A stretch of 64,000 nucleotides of DNA from Choricystis sp. odSpoLacu1 (GCA_958009055.1 OY253649.1:620001-684000), one strand, 5' to 3'. Positions 34,661-45,322 are shown, counted from the stretch's first letter. A program made the numbers and translations. Notes: generated from the letters alone by a model not told the origin.

Positions 34661-35744
34661 ATGCCCCCCACCGCTGGCGACCGCGGCGCCACGGCCGCAG
34701 CGCTCGAGCGTGGTGACGCAGCCGCGGCGCGCGCAGAGGCGGCAGCCGCGCTGGCGGCCGGTGTTGAGGCTGCATGGGTGCGTTGGTGTTTGTTGGTGCC
34801 GGGAGAGAGAGACTCTGAGGTGCTGCCGAGTTTTGGTTTTTTCATCGTGCACTTGCCTCCCCCCCCCTCCCACCTTCCCACCAAAGCCGCACGACATCCT
34901 GGGCTGGACATCCTACGACCTGGGTGACTCTGCTGCCGACGTGGTGGCCCACTTGAACCGCGCGGCCGCCGCCCCAGATGCTGCCGGCGCCGCGTCCGCA
35001 CGCGCCGCCAACGCGGCGGCGACGCTGGCTGCCGCGGGCGCGCACCATGCTGCGTTGGTGGCGGCACGATCCGTTCTTGTGAGCGGCGACTCCACCACAC
35101 CCCCTGTGACTGCGGCGGCGGCAGCCACCGCTGCAGCCGCCGCCAGCGCGGTGGGAGCAGCCGACGCGGCCGCCTCTCTGGCTGCCGCCGCGGCCGCCGC
35201 CGGGCTGGACGACACACATCACGGTCTGGCAACTGCCAGGCGCTGCCTCAGGCTCGACCTCCAGTCGGCGCAGGGTTGCCAGGCGCTGTCGGTCGAGGGT
35301 GCCGGCCCTGACGCGCACGCCGCGACTCGCCTCGCGTCCGCTGTCGCCGCCCTGGACGCGGGCGACACTGACACAGCTGCCTCGAGTGCGCAGGCTGTCG
35401 TGGCTGACCCGGCCGCACCGCTAGGCGCGGTGGCGCGCGCGCACGCGGTTGCAGCAGCAGCGGCTGCACTGGCGGGCAGCCCCGCCCCGCCCTCCCTAGA
35501 CCCGGCGTCTGTGCCCGACCCGGGTGTCGCGTTTGCGCTGGCCGTCAACACGTTGCTTGCGTCCGTGGCCGCGGGTGGTGACGCAGCGCGAGTGGGCGAC
35601 GCCACGCGCGCTGCGCGCGGTGCCGCGCGCTCGCCAGCCGACGCGGACGCCGTGTCCCGGGCGGCGGCGTGGGCTGCGCTGCGCTGTGGCGATGTGGATG
35701 AAGTTGTGAAGCTGGTCAAAGGAGGTCAGTGGGACTCGTTTTGA
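34661..35744 (+). CDS. Ala-rich helical repeat protein, possibly TPR-like
   Basis: Exon 1 (34661-34777) and exon 2 (34887-35744) give 324 residues. The sequence is extremely Ala-rich (well over a third of positions). It shows loosely repeating helical pairs, including one clear TPR-like pair (LATARRCLRLDLQSAQGCQALS) and a terminal AAWAALRCGDVDEVVKLVKGG helix. The segment PHDILGWTSYDLGD after the intron is the least repetitive and would be the best search handle. I cannot assign a family; SKI3-like or other TPR scaffolds are guesses only. It starts 198 bases after the RadA stop, in the same direction. Confidence 0.5.
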
Positions 35745-35899
35745 TTGTTTTGAGTGTTTTTAAGATCTGATTTTTTTTTGTGACACAGCGCCCCGTTTGA
35801 AACGTTGCTTTGCCCGGCGTGTTGCTCGCCACACCCGTGAAAAAGAGGGTGGACACACTCTCTGGGAAGCAGAAAAACAAAGACAGGAAAACCACGCGA

Positions 35900-36864
35900 T
35901 CACTGCCGCACCGCTTCCAGCCGCGCCTTCAACTCGTCGATCTCACCCGCGTCCTCCTCCTCCTCTGCCGCGGCGGGCGCCCCCACCTTCGTGCTGGGCA
36001 CGGTGCCCGCCCCCACCAACGCATCCACGTCGGCGCCCGCGACTTCGGCGAGGACTTTGTCGACCTCCGCGTCCACATCTTCGTCCGCGTCGGGACCATC
36101 CATCACACTGTCGATGGCGTCCCCCATGACTTCATCGATGACGCCCGCCTTCATCATCTCTCGCCCCATGGCGCGCACGGTGGAGGCGAGCTGGGGCACG
36201 GTGACGAGCCTGTTGACGAGGGTCATGACTTCCGTGGATTTTTTGAGGGTGCCCGCCACTTTGACGACGCCGAGTTGCTCGGTGAGGCGGGCGTTCATGT
36301 CGATGAGGTGGGCCTGGGTGCATAGTGGGGTGTGGGTGGTGGGTGTGGGTGGCGGGTGGTGCGACGAGGGAAGACGTACGGTCGGCGTCGTTTTTTCTCG
36401 TCCTCTTTCCCTTCGCCAACTCACCTTGTTCACATACAGCTGCCCTGCCACGCGCCGGGTGCGCACGATCTCGCGGGCCAGCGTCTTGGCGCCGGCGACG
36501 TCGCCACGCTTGGCGGCGTCGCGCACCTGTGGGGAGGGAAAGAGGGTGGGTGAGACAAAGAGGCACCCAGTCAACGAAGCGGCATGCGCTCTGGTCGCCG
36601 CCCTCCCCCGCTCCTTTCTTCCCCACTCTCCCCTGTGTTGAACGGCGTGCAACACAGCATGGCTCGCAACACAGAATGTGCCGACACACACACGCCCTCC
36701 GCCTCTTCCCAACTCACATTCTTCTGGGCCAGCTTTTCTTCGCGCTGCAGGTCCCGTATCTGGCGCTCCAGCCCCCGCTGCTCCGACCGCAGCTCCGACT
36801 GCCACTTGCGGACCAGGTCTTTGGGGTCGGGCGCCTTGCGAAAGTAGTTGAGGACGGCGGACAT
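35900..36864 (-). CDS. VPS24: VPS24/CHMP3, ESCRT-III subunit
   Basis: Three exons (36718-36864, 36425-36526, 35900-36313) give 220 residues, the normal ESCRT-III size. Helix 1 carries KWQSELRSEQRGLERQIRDLQREE, then VRDAAKRGDVAGAKTLAREIVRTRR, then an AGTLKKSTEVM block and EMMKAGVIDEVM, all closest to VPS24/CHMP3. The acidic autoinhibitory region is followed by a C-terminal MIT-interacting motif (DELKARLEAVR). Together with VPS2 it caps Snf7 filaments and recruits Vps4 during multivesicular body budding. CHMP2 is the nearest alternative; the helix 1 and REE pattern favour VPS24. Confidence 0.9.
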
Positions 36865-37195
36865 GTTGGGGAGCGAAAAATGCGGAGTTTTTTTGGGAGG
36901 AAACACACGCCCAACGCCGACTCACGAGGCGTGTGGGAAGGAGGAAGTGAAGGACGTGCCCACGCTTGCCTCCCGGTGTCAAGACGGGAGAGAAGGGGAG
37001 GGCGTGTCTGTGTTTTTTCTTCCTTTCGAGTGTGACGCGAGAGCGCGCACATCCGTTTTTCCTTTTCGTTTGCCTGACACGTGGGCGCGCACGGCCCCGC
37101 GTCAAAGCACGGGCCACACACACACACTGCTGCACCGTGTGTGTGGGGAGGCCAAGCCGCCAGAGGCAAGGAGTGGCAGCCCACCCGCTTTTCCA
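36865..37195. other. Divergent promoter region between VPS24 and golgin gene
   Basis: About 330 bases between two outward-facing start codons. It contains a CA-rich patch near 37,115-37,130. It is probably a shared bidirectional promoter; no frame or RNA gene is supported. Confidence 0.5.
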
Positions 37196-38997
37196 ATGGC
37201 CAACGGCCTGCCCCCCGGCGCGGCCGCCGTGTGGGGGCGCCTGGGCGCGGTGGCGGGCGGCGTGCGATCCCTGGCGGCCGAACTGGCGGCCGAAGTGATT
37301 GAGACGGCTGAGGACTTGGCGGCGGAGGTGAGAGGAGAGGAGGGGGACCGATGGTTTTCGTTTCGCGCGCGACGCCGCCTCTTCCTTTCACCAACCACAC
37401 ACTTCACACTCCCACTCATACTCACACACAGGCACTGGGCTCGCCTAGGCGCGACACCGACAGCGAGGTGGACGGCAGCGAGGGTGCGTCCCCTGCGGTG
37501 GCTTCGCGTCCGCCGTCCTCCACCGTGCCCCCCTCGCCACCACCACCCTCTGGCGCGGCCGCCCGGTTGGCGGCTCTGAAAGCGCGCCTGGAAGCGGACA
37601 AAGCCGCGCGGGCGTGTGGCGATGCGAGCGGAGGGGGGGCACGTGTGTTGCCGGCAGTGACGCCTGTGCCGCCACCGCTCGCGCCTGCTCCTGCCACCGC
37701 GTGTGCGCCGCCCCCGGTGGCGGTGGCAAGGATGACGCCTCCACCGCCACCACCGGTGGTGGCGCCACCAGTCGCGGCAGCGCGGGCAGACGCGCTGCCG
37801 CCACCGCCGCCGCCGCCGCGGGTGGAGGCACCACCCCCACCACCGCCGCCGCCGCAGGTGGAGGCACAGTCACCGCCACCGCCGCCTGCTGTCGTCCGAC
37901 CTCCTCCCGAACCGTCGGCACCACCATCGCCGGCCGCTGAGGCCCGGCCGCCCACCGCGGTCGCACCCCCCGCCCCCACTCCTTCTCCCTGCACCGCCTG
38001 TGCCGCGTCCGCCGCCGAAGTCACCCGCCTCCAAGCCGCCCTGGCCGCCCTCAAGCGTGCCACCGTGGCCGACCAGGAGGATGAAGACGCCCGGCTGCGG
38101 TGGCGCGTGGACGCAGAGGTGCGGCTCGCGCTCGACCGCGAACGCGCGGCGGCCGCCGCCCGGGAGGCGGCGGTCGGCGGCGACGCCGGGGCCGCCCGGG
38201 AAGCGGCGGCGGTCGCCACCGAGCGCGCGGTGGCGGCGGAGGCGGCGGCGGAGGCCGCGCGTGTGGATGCCGCGTCTGCACGCGCAGAGGCGGCCAACCT
38301 GGCTGCAGCTCTCGACGGCCTTACCCTGGAAGCGCGCGCCGCGGACAGGCTGCGCGGCGAGCTGGCATCCGCCCGGGCGGCGGCTGCTGCAGCGGCTGAG
38401 GATGCTGCAGCAGCGCGGGCGGCAGCCGCCGACGCGACCGCGCGCGCCGACGCGGCGGCCGCGGCCGCCGCGGCAGAGCGGGACGCGGCTGCCGCCGCCC
38501 GGGCGGCCGCCCTGGACCACGATGACGCGGCGGCCACGCTGAGACGCAACCTGGCGGAAGCGGTGAGGCGGCTGGCGGCGGCGGAGGAGAGGGGGGCGCG
38601 GGCAGTGGATCGCGCGACTGTGAAAGCGCGCCTGCTGGCCGCCCTGACCCCCGGCGGCCCGCGCGCCTCCCTGGATGAGCTGTGCGATGAGTTGGGGGTG
38701 ACGCCTGACGAACGCGCCCGGCTGGCGGTGGGCGTGCCGGGCGGTGGTGGAGGTGTCGTGCGAGCTGCGGTGGCAGCACCCGTCGCGGCGGCGCGCGCGG
38801 CGGGGCGCCTCGTGCGAGGAGCCGGCCCCGCCCCCCCCGCACGCCCGCCGCCCCCCGGGGCGGGACTCACAGACTCGTGGGTCAACTTTCTGGAGGGCCA
38901 GGCCGAGCTGTCGCCCTCAAGGCCGTCGCGTGGCAAGGAGGCGGCGCCCGTCGCGCCGCCAGTCGACGTGGGCGGCGCGAGCGGGAGTGGCACGTGA
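37196..38997 (+). CDS. GRAB-domain golgin (GMAP-210/Rud3 type)
   Basis: Exon 1 (37196-37327) and exon 2 (37432-38997) give 565 residues. An amphipathic N-terminal helix (VWGRLGAVAGGVRSLAAELAAEVIE) is followed by a Pro-rich disordered linker with repeated PPPPPPP plus VEAP/VEAQ units (about 135-215). A long Ala/Arg/Glu coiled coil follows (about 240-440), then VDRATVKARLLAALTPGGPRASLDELCDELGVTPDERARL. That last block fits the Arf1-binding GRAB domain of Rud3, GMAP-210 and plant golgin candidates 3/4. The role would be cis-Golgi vesicle tethering. The protein is short for a golgin, and coiled coils are easily misassigned; the GRAB-like block is the main evidence. Confidence 0.55.
37795..37905 (+). 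repeat. In-frame Pro-rich minisatellite in golgin gene
   Basis: Imperfect repeats of CCGCCACCG-type triplets with intervening GTGGAGGCA units encode alternating poly-Pro and Val-Glu-Ala blocks. The repeat keeps the reading frame and is part of the disordered linker. Confidence 0.7.
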
Positions 38998-39195
38998 GAT
39001 AATTGGGTTCAAATGTTGGCTGTTTTGTGTGTGTGATTGAAAGAGAGAAGAAAGAAAACTAACGAATACAGTGTGAAAGGCACAAACTCGCGGAAAACAC
39101 AGGGGGAAAGAGGGCAGACGCGACAAATAACGGAGGACGAAACGAAAAAACAAAACACCGAAGTCGAAAGAAAAACAGCCACGATACCCGCTCAA

Positions 39196-40098
39196 TCATG
39201 CCTCATCATCCGATTCACCGTCCGACCAAAAAACTTCGTCGTAACTCTCCTCCGGCCCGCGTGGCGGCCGGCCGAGCGTTTCGATCCCTTCCACTGTCAA
39301 ATCAGGAATCACCCGGCTGGACGTGTGGCGCACGTACCCCATTCCCGCGCACAACATGCAGGTGTGGTAGGCGGCGGCGGGGGTGCCGCGGCCACGCCCC
39401 CGGCCGCGCCCCGCACGCAGCGCGGCGCGCGAGCGCGCGGCGCCGAACCCGCCGCACGCGGCGCAGCGCGTCTCCCACACGTGGATGGGGGTCTGGCATG
39501 AGCGTTCCAAGGGATCGCACAGTTCGTCGGCGCGGGTGCGGGTCTGTGGGGTGTGTGTTTGTGTGGGTGGTGGTGGTTTCAGGGTGAGTGCGCGCGTGTC
39601 TCTCCACGCCACCACACATCACACACAGCACGCCTCACCACAAAAGACTCACCTTGCCCTCTGACGGCAGGTCTTCGTACGGCACAAACACGGGCAGCGG
39701 GATGAAGGAGAAGAGGGGGCGCGCCCTGTGTGTGTGTGCGAAGGGGAAGGCGTGGGGTCGAAAGGACAGGCGAGCGCGCGCCGGTTTCCCCATCGCCGCG
39801 CCCATTGCCTTTCTTCTCACCTCCTGTGCACGCCTCCCTTGCGGGCCTCCTGCTCCGCCACCACGTCAGACGCACGCTTTGCGGGCGCCGTCTCCAGCGG
39901 CGGCGGCGGCGGAGGTGGGGTGGGGGGTGGGGGTGGAGGCGGCGGCGCTGCCGCCTGCGGCTCCGCCACCTCCTCCTCGCGCGGCACAAACGCGCGCGCC
40001 GCGCGTGGCGGTCGCCGAGCGCGTCTAGAGACCGCTGGCGCGGCCGACGTCACCGGCGGCGGCGGCCGCAGGCGCAGAGGGCGCGCGGTCAACGACAT
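39196..40098 (-). CDS. DnaJ-type zinc-finger protein, probably organelle-targeted
   Basis: Three exons (39821-40098, 39653-39725, 39196-39543) give 232 residues. The first 45 residues are Arg/Ala/Pro/Ser-rich without acid, fitting an organelle transit peptide. A poly-Pro linker, then APLFSFIPLPVFVPYEDLP, leads to two half-sites of a DnaJ-like Cys-rich finger: RCAACGGFG (CxxCxGxG) and CMLCAGMGYV. The tail is acidic (EESYDEVFWSDGESDDEA). Plant plastid proteins with isolated DnaJ zinc fingers assist photosystem or thiol chemistry, but I cannot name this one. No J domain is present. Confidence 0.55.
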
Positions 40099-40265
40099 GT
40101 GAGTGCGCAGAAAAAACGATTGACGCGCGACGCGTCCGCCAGCTGCTGCTGCTGCCTGCCTCGACACGCGAGAGGGTGAGGCCCACACGCGTCTGCAGCA
40201 GTGTCGAGGTGGGAGGGAACGAGAAAAACAAACGTGTGTGTGCAAAAACAACAGAAAAAAACTCT

Positions 40266-41106
40266 CTACAGCGCTCGCCGCCCGCGCTCGCTCACGCCGA
40301 CACACCCGTCCGCCGCCGTCACCAGGACGTCCACTCTGACATCGTGAGGTTCCAGGGGCACGGCGTCCACGATCTGGCGGTCGAACGCGACGCCCACCAG
40401 CAGGGGTCCTGGCGGGTGAGCTGTTGCGGAGGCTAGTGCAAAACAATCGTAATACCCCCCTCCCCGCCCCAGCCGCCCTCCCGTCCGATCAAAGGCGGCG
40501 CCAGGGACGATTAGAACGTCTAGGCCAGATGTAAGTGCGTCGGTGCGGGAGTGGTCGGGCGATCGAGCGTGTGTCGAAGGGTAGCGTGCTGTGGGCTCCC
40601 GAATGCCAAACGGGGGCGCCGTCACGACGTCCACGCCCTCCGTCACGCCGTCCACATGCAGCAGCGTCATGGAGGCGGGCACGTTGGGGGTGACGGTGGG
40701 CAGAAAGATGGAGGGGGAGCCAGACGCGAGCGCTGCGCCAACAGCCGCGTCCACGTTCACCTCCCGCAGCCTGGGGGCGGCCAGGTAGGCGCCCACAGAG
40801 GAGGCGGACGTCCAAAAGGGGGCGGCCTGGAGGTGGGCGCAGATGGAGGCGCCTGAGTTGGGGTGTTGGGGAAGGAGGGTTGTGTTGGTGTCGACAAATG
40901 GTTTCGTGAGTTGTTCACCCCCACCTTTCTGCTGCTTCCTCACTCTGTGAATCCAGGTCGCCGTCGTCCGCCTGGCGCAGCGCCGTCCTGACCGCCTGGC
41001 GCAGCGCCGCCTTGGCGCTGGGGGGCGGCGGCGTGTTGGTGCCCCCCATCGCGCGCGCCGTCACGGTGCGCAGGCACGCTTGAGCACGCGCGGTGGCGGC
41101 GCGCAT
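40266..41106 (-). CDS. 5-formyltetrahydrofolate cyclo-ligase
   Basis: Exon 1 (40944-41106) and exon 2 (40266-40852) give 249 residues. The donor A|GTGAGG at 40,944 is chosen because it restores frame into SASICAHLQAAPFW, the family's first helix. The catalytic region has LIVPGAAFD, then RLGRGGGYYD, then LVGVAFDRQIVDAVPLEPHDVRVD, matching the ATP and folate sites. The enzyme converts 5-formyl-THF to 5,10-methenyl-THF using ATP. The N-terminus (MRAATARAQACLRTVTARAM) is amphipathic and basic, so mitochondrial import is likely, as in plants. Confidence 0.92.
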
Positions 41107-41276
41107 GCGCTGGTTGGCTTGTGTCGCAAGTGTGTGGGGAAAGGCAGACGCGAGAGTGAAACAAATGGGGTCGACCCATCACTCTTCAAAAAACATAGTG
41201 CCGCGCCCACTGCCACACACACACGCGCGCGCGAAAAAGCCTCCCTCGCACGCCCACACTCCCTCCCTGCTCGTCC

Positions 41277-42953
41277 ATGTCTGACGACGACACCGGCGGC
41301 GGGCGCCGCCCCAAGCGCCGCTGCGCGCGCCGCGCGACGGCCAACGAGACGCTGTACGTGGGCTATGTGGAGGACAACGAGACGCCCGAGATGATCATGA
41401 AGAAGTTTGAGGCGTTGGACAAGGTGAGAGTGATGTGTGTGGGGAGGGAGAGGGCGGCGGGGGCGCGTGTTTCGACGACGCCGGTTTTCAATTGCGCGCG
41501 CGCGCGATTCGGGGGCCGCCGTCCCGCCTCCTCGGCGCCTCTGGCTCCGCCCGCCCCCTCGCACGATGTAGCTGTGTTTACCAGGCACACATCTGCTCGA
41601 CTGTGAGCCGCCTTCTCCCTCTCACATCGCCCCTGCCCCCCCTCATCTTTTCATCACCAGGTCATGGGCCCCGACGCCGCCGCCCCCGCCCCCGCCGACG
41701 ACACGCCGGCCGCATCCATCCCGTCCGCCCTGACCGAGGACCAGTTGAGGGCCGTGTTCAAGGCCACCTCCACCTTCACCGTGGACGAAGCGCGCGACGG
41801 CGCGATCGACACCCCCGACTGGCTCTCCTCCGCCGACGAAGACGACGACGTCAATGATGTGGATGCCTTGGCCGGCTTCTGGAGTGATGGCGAGGGTGGG
41901 GACGAGGAGGAGGGCGTGGAGCGCGCGCCGCGGGCGCGCGCGCCGCGACCGCGCGCGCGCGCGCCGCTGGTGCGCCGCGCGGGCCCAAGCCGCCGGCGGC
42001 CCCCCGGGCGGCGGCGGCGGCAGTGCCGCGCACCCACATGGTGACGGCGGGCGGGGGTGCTCAGGTGAGTGGAAGGGTGGGGTTGTGTGTGTGTGGCGTG
42101 GTTCGGTGCCGCGTCCTTTTTTCAGTCACCCTACCCCCTTGTCTCTCAGGCCCTCATCCGCCGCCGCGTGCGCACCATGGACAAGGACGCCCTCATCACG
42201 CTGCGCGTGCCCCGCCCCCTGCCCCTGTCGTGGGGGCGCACCCTGACCCAGTGGGCGCCGCGGCCGGCGCCCCTCACGCGCGCCGCGGACGACGCCTCTG
42301 ACACCTCCCCCCCTCCCCCCGGCGCCGGCGCCGCGTACGAGTGCGACGTGCTGGCAGCTGTGACCGCCCGCAAGGGCGCCCTGGCCCACCCGTTTCAATG
42401 TGTGTTGATCAACGCTGGGTGGGACTGTGGGGAGGCGACCGCGGCTGGCCCCCTCACCCCGCACGCGGGCGCCCCTGCCCTCGCCACCCTCGCCTCCATC
42501 CCCCTCCCCACCCTCGTCCCCTCCGGCTACGCCTTTGTGTGGGCTCCCAAGGAAACTCTGGCGGGCGTCACCGCCACCCTGGCGGCGTGGGGGTTCGCGT
42601 ACGTCGAAAATCTGACGTGGGTCGCCCTCTCCCCCTCGCACGGTGTCCTGGCCGCCCCCTCCCCCCTGGCGGCCCGCTCCCACCTGACCCTCATGATCTA
42701 TCGCAAGGGGGCGGAAGACGTGGAGCTGCGGCACCAGCGGTCGCCGGACGTCGTGTTCGACACAGTGCGGCGGTGTGGCGCGGCGCCAGGGTATGAAACG
42801 CCGCCCGCGGCGTGGGCGTCGATTGAGACGATGCTGCCTGGCGCCACCAAGGGGGGCCGCGCGCTGGAGCTGTGGGGGTCGGAGCGGGCGGGGGCGAGGG
42901 TGGGGTGGACGCACCTGGTGCAGAGGAAGGAGGAGGGTGGGGTGGTGGTGTGA
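41277..42953 (+). CDS. MT-A70-like protein with degenerate catalytic motif (one frame break)
   Basis: Three exons (41277-41423, 41661-42064, 42150-42953) encode about 450 residues. The N-terminus is charged (ETLYVGYVEDNETPEMIMKKFEALDK, then an acidic stretch) and then basic. The C-terminal 260 residues match the MT-A70 fold: a VLINAGWD strand where active enzymes have a DPPW motif, then GYAFVWAPKETLAGVTATLAAWGFAYVENLTWV, LMIYRKG, an RSPDVVFDTVRR strand and GGRALELWGSERAGARVGW. MT-A70 proteins methylate adenine N6 in RNA or DNA, often as an active/inactive pair. Without DPPW this looks like the structural partner. Exon 2 is out of phase by one base, in a GC-rich dinucleotide tract near 41,930-41,970. 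Confidence 0.7.
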
Positions 42954-43027
42954 GAGAAGAGAGGGAAACAGCGTTTTTTCTTTCCTTCATTTTTTTCAGT
43001 GCTACTCTGCCTCTCTTCCTGTCAAAA

Positions 43028-43052
43028 CAAACACACACACACACACACACAC
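43028..43052 (+). repeat. CA microsatellite between MT-A70-like and Era genes
   Basis: About 12 CA units lie between the two facing stop codons, in the presumed 3' UTRs. Confidence 0.9.
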
Positions 43053-43070
43053 GACACCTTCCACATGCTC

Positions 43071-44153
43071 TCACGCCCCCACCTTGACGTTGACAATCAG
43101 GTGCACCCGCCTCCCCAGCAGCGCTTCAAGGTCCCTGCGTGCCGTGATCCCGATCTCGCCCACCACCGCCCCCTTGGCCCCCACCACCATGCGGCGCACG
43201 GGTTCGCGGGGGACGAGCACGTCGATCTCCACCCTGGCGGCGCCGTCGGCGCAGTCGTGCCACGAGGTGAGGCGGGGGGTGACCGAGTAGGGGAGTTCGT
43301 CTCGCAAGCGTTTGAACAGTTTTTCCCGCACCACCTCCACCGCCAGTTCGCCGACGCCCCGATCCGTGGCTGCGCCCCGGGGCAGGGTCCAGGGGCGGGG
43401 CAGGGCGGCGGCCAGCAGGGCGGCTCGCAGCTCGGGCACGCCGGTGCCGCGGTCGGCGGAGAGCGGGGCAACACCACCAGCAAACGCGTGTGCGGAAAGC
43501 AAAGGCCCCGCCACTTCCGCCAGCGCAGCCGCCCGCACCGACCTGGGTATCAAGTCCACCTTGTTCAGGATGAGGGTGGCGGGCGGGCACCCCCAGTCGG
43601 TGGAGGGGGAGCGCCGGCCGGCGGGGCCGTCTGTCAGAGCGGCCGCGAGTGCCGTGACGCGCGCGTCCGGCCTCGCCGCCTGCCGCGCTGCATCCACCAC
43701 CAGCAACAGTGCGTCCGCCTCCCCCGCCGTCGCCCATGCGGACGCCACGCGGCGGGCGTGCCTGGGGCCGCGCTGGGCTTGGGGGCCGACGACGCCCGGC
43801 GTGTCGTGCAGCGTGATCTGGGCGTCTCCGACGGTGAACGCGCCCAGTAGGGGGACGGAGGTCGTGTTTGTTTTCGGCGACACGGCACACACTTTGGCAC
43901 CCACCAGGGCGTTGACCAGGGTGGACTTTCCTGCGTTAGGGACGCCGACCACGGCGATTGTCAGCGAGCGCTGCTCGTCGACAGGAGGGGTGGGCAGGGC
44001 AGCGTGATCAGTGGCGGGCGATAAAACAGGGGGCGCAGCCAGGGATGACGCAGCGTGCAGGGCCAGGGAGGAGAGGGCCCGGGTGGAGGTGGGGAAGCAG
44101 CGCGGCGCGGCGGCCGCGGCAGCCGTCACGGCGGCGAGCGCCGCGGTGCGCAT
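43071..44153 (-). CDS. Era-type GTPase, organellar
   Basis: Single exon, 360 residues. An Ala/Arg/Ser-rich leader of about 60 residues fits mitochondrial or plastid import. The GTPase domain has G1 GVPNAGKST, a switch-region Thr within KTNTTSVP, G3 DTPG and G4 NKVD. A C-terminal KH domain holds REPVRRMVVGAKGAVVGEIG, as in bacterial Era and ERAL1. Era binds the 3' end of small-subunit rRNA during ribosome maturation. The ATG at 44,153 is used; the frame extends slightly further but only to a TTG. It is convergent with the MT-A70-like gene across 117 bases. Confidence 0.93.
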   Translation of the reverse strand: MRTAALAAVTAAAAAAPRCFPTSTRALSSLALHAASSLAAPPVLSPATDHAALPTPPVDEQRSLTIAVVGVPNAGKSTLVNALVGAKVCAVSPKTNTTSVPLLGAFTVGDAQITLHDTPGVVGPQAQRGPRHARRVASAWATAGEADALLLVVDAARQAARPDARVTALAAALTDGPAGRRSPSTDWGCPPATLILNKVDLIPRSVRAAALAEVAGPLLSAHAFAGGVAPLSADRGTGVPELRAALLAAALPRPWTLPRGAATDRGVGELAVEVVREKLFKRLRDELPYSVTPRLTSWHDCADGAARVEIDVLVPREPVRRMVVGAKGAVVGEIGITARRDLEALLGRRVHLIVNVKVGA

Positions 44154-44395
44154 TTGCGCGTGCAATTGTGTGGGTGGCAGTCGACACAGAGATGGTGGGT
44201 GTGTGACTGTGTGTGGCGCGTACTATGCGCGCGAGTGGGGGCGGCGCGGCGCGGGGAGGGGGGCGGAAGGGGAAGAACAGCGGGGATTTGTGAAGCGGGG
44301 CCGACACGTTCATTTTGGTTTTGTTTTTCCGTCGCTTAAAACCACCCCCGCTTCTTGCCCTCTCTTCCCTGCATTTTTTTTCTCTATAAAAACAA

Positions 44396-45322
44396 TTAGA
44401 GAAACCCGAACTCCGGGCATCCAGTCTCCCCCGGCTTCGGCACCGCCCCCGCCGCCACCGCCGCGCGCTTCGCGTCGCGTTTGTAGCCCCTGCCAAACGA
44501 CTTGCCTATCCCGTCATGGTACTGGTGCCAATTCTCAGCAGCATAGAAATGCAGCCTGTCCGAGTCCACCACGTACACCGTGTTGACGAGGTCGGGCTCG
44601 TTGCCGGCGCCCGTGCCTTCGACGAGGGTCATGCCGTTGACGTTTTCTTCGACCAGCACTTTGTAAAGCTTCGATTTGACACCCCCTGGCACCCCCACCA
44701 CGTTGCGGTAGCCGGGGCCCGCGTCCTGAGGGTCTTGGCGGGACATGCGGCCGTCGCGGCGTTTCACAAACTCGGTGCGGAAGTAGACACGCGCAAACTG
44801 CCGAAACGCGGCTTCAGTGTCGGCGTCGGTTGGCGTCGCACCAGCCGCCGCCGGGTCCACCAGGGCCAGGCGCACGACTTCAGCATGCCCCCGTTTCTCG
44901 TACACGCTGGCGTCGGAGGCGTAGTAGTAGCAGACGCGCCCTTTTTCGTCCGCGCCGCCCGCGCCGCCCGCGTACCCCACCACAGCCGACGCGGTGTCGC
45001 GCCCCATGTCGCGCTCCGCCATGACAAAGTCGTGTTGACGCCCCCAGAAGCAGCCCGACCCAAAGTAGACGGTGGGAATGGAGACGGTGCCGGCGGTGGT
45101 GGTGGTGGCGGCGGGGGCGGCCACGGAGGCAGCCGCAGCCGATGCTGCTGCTGGCGCCGCGCCCACCATCTTGGCGGCTTCAGCAAACGCGGCAGGCGGC
45201 TTTATGACGGCGGTTAGCGCAGCTGCCAGGGCCGCGGACAGCGCGGCGCGGCGCGGCAGCGGCGGCGGGGCGGTGGTTGGTGTAGGGGTGGGGGTGGGGT
45301 TCGGCTTGGCGAGCGGTGGCAT
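44396..45322 (-). CDS. Peptide methionine sulfoxide reductase A-like, likely thylakoid lumen
   Basis: Single exon, 308 residues. The catalytic GCFWG box is at 90-94 (Cys91), followed by an FV/ERDMG helix and GYAGGAGGADEKG. The C-terminus ends GETGCPEFGFL, where Cys302 may serve as resolving Cys. The first 48 residues are Pro/Thr-rich, then RRAALSAALAAALTAV and AFAEA. This twin-arginine, hydrophobic, AxA pattern is that of a Tat-type lumen-targeting domain behind a transit peptide. The enzyme reduces S-methionine sulfoxide in proteins. The FGRG and GPGYRNVVG segments place it in the plant/algal branch rather than the short bacterial form. It is divergent from UBE2W across 158 bases. Confidence 0.82.
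   Translation of the reverse strand: MPPLAKPNPTPTPTPTTAPPPLPRRAALSAALAAALTAVIKPPAAFAEAAKMVGAAPAAASAAAASVAAPAATTTTAGTVSIPTVYFGSGCFWGRQHDFVMAERDMGRDTASAVVGYAGGAGGADEKGRVCYYYASDASVYEKRGHAEVVRLALVDPAAAGATPTDADTEAAFRQFARVYFRTEFVKRRDGRMSRQDPQDAGPGYRNVVGVPGGVKSKLYKVLVEENVNGMTLVEGTGAGNEPDLVNTVYVVDSDRLHFYAAENWHQYHDGIGKSFGRGYKRDAKRAAVAAGAVPKPGETGCPEFGFL

Noticed and set aside
35797..36129. Plus-strand frames over the VPS24 3' exon
   Set aside because: They are shadows of the VPS24 coding strand, with Arg/Pro-rich composition.
37780..37910. Regularly spaced repeats suggesting a CRISPR-like array
   Set aside because: The units are codon-based Pro and Val-Glu-Ala repeats inside an open frame in a nuclear gene.
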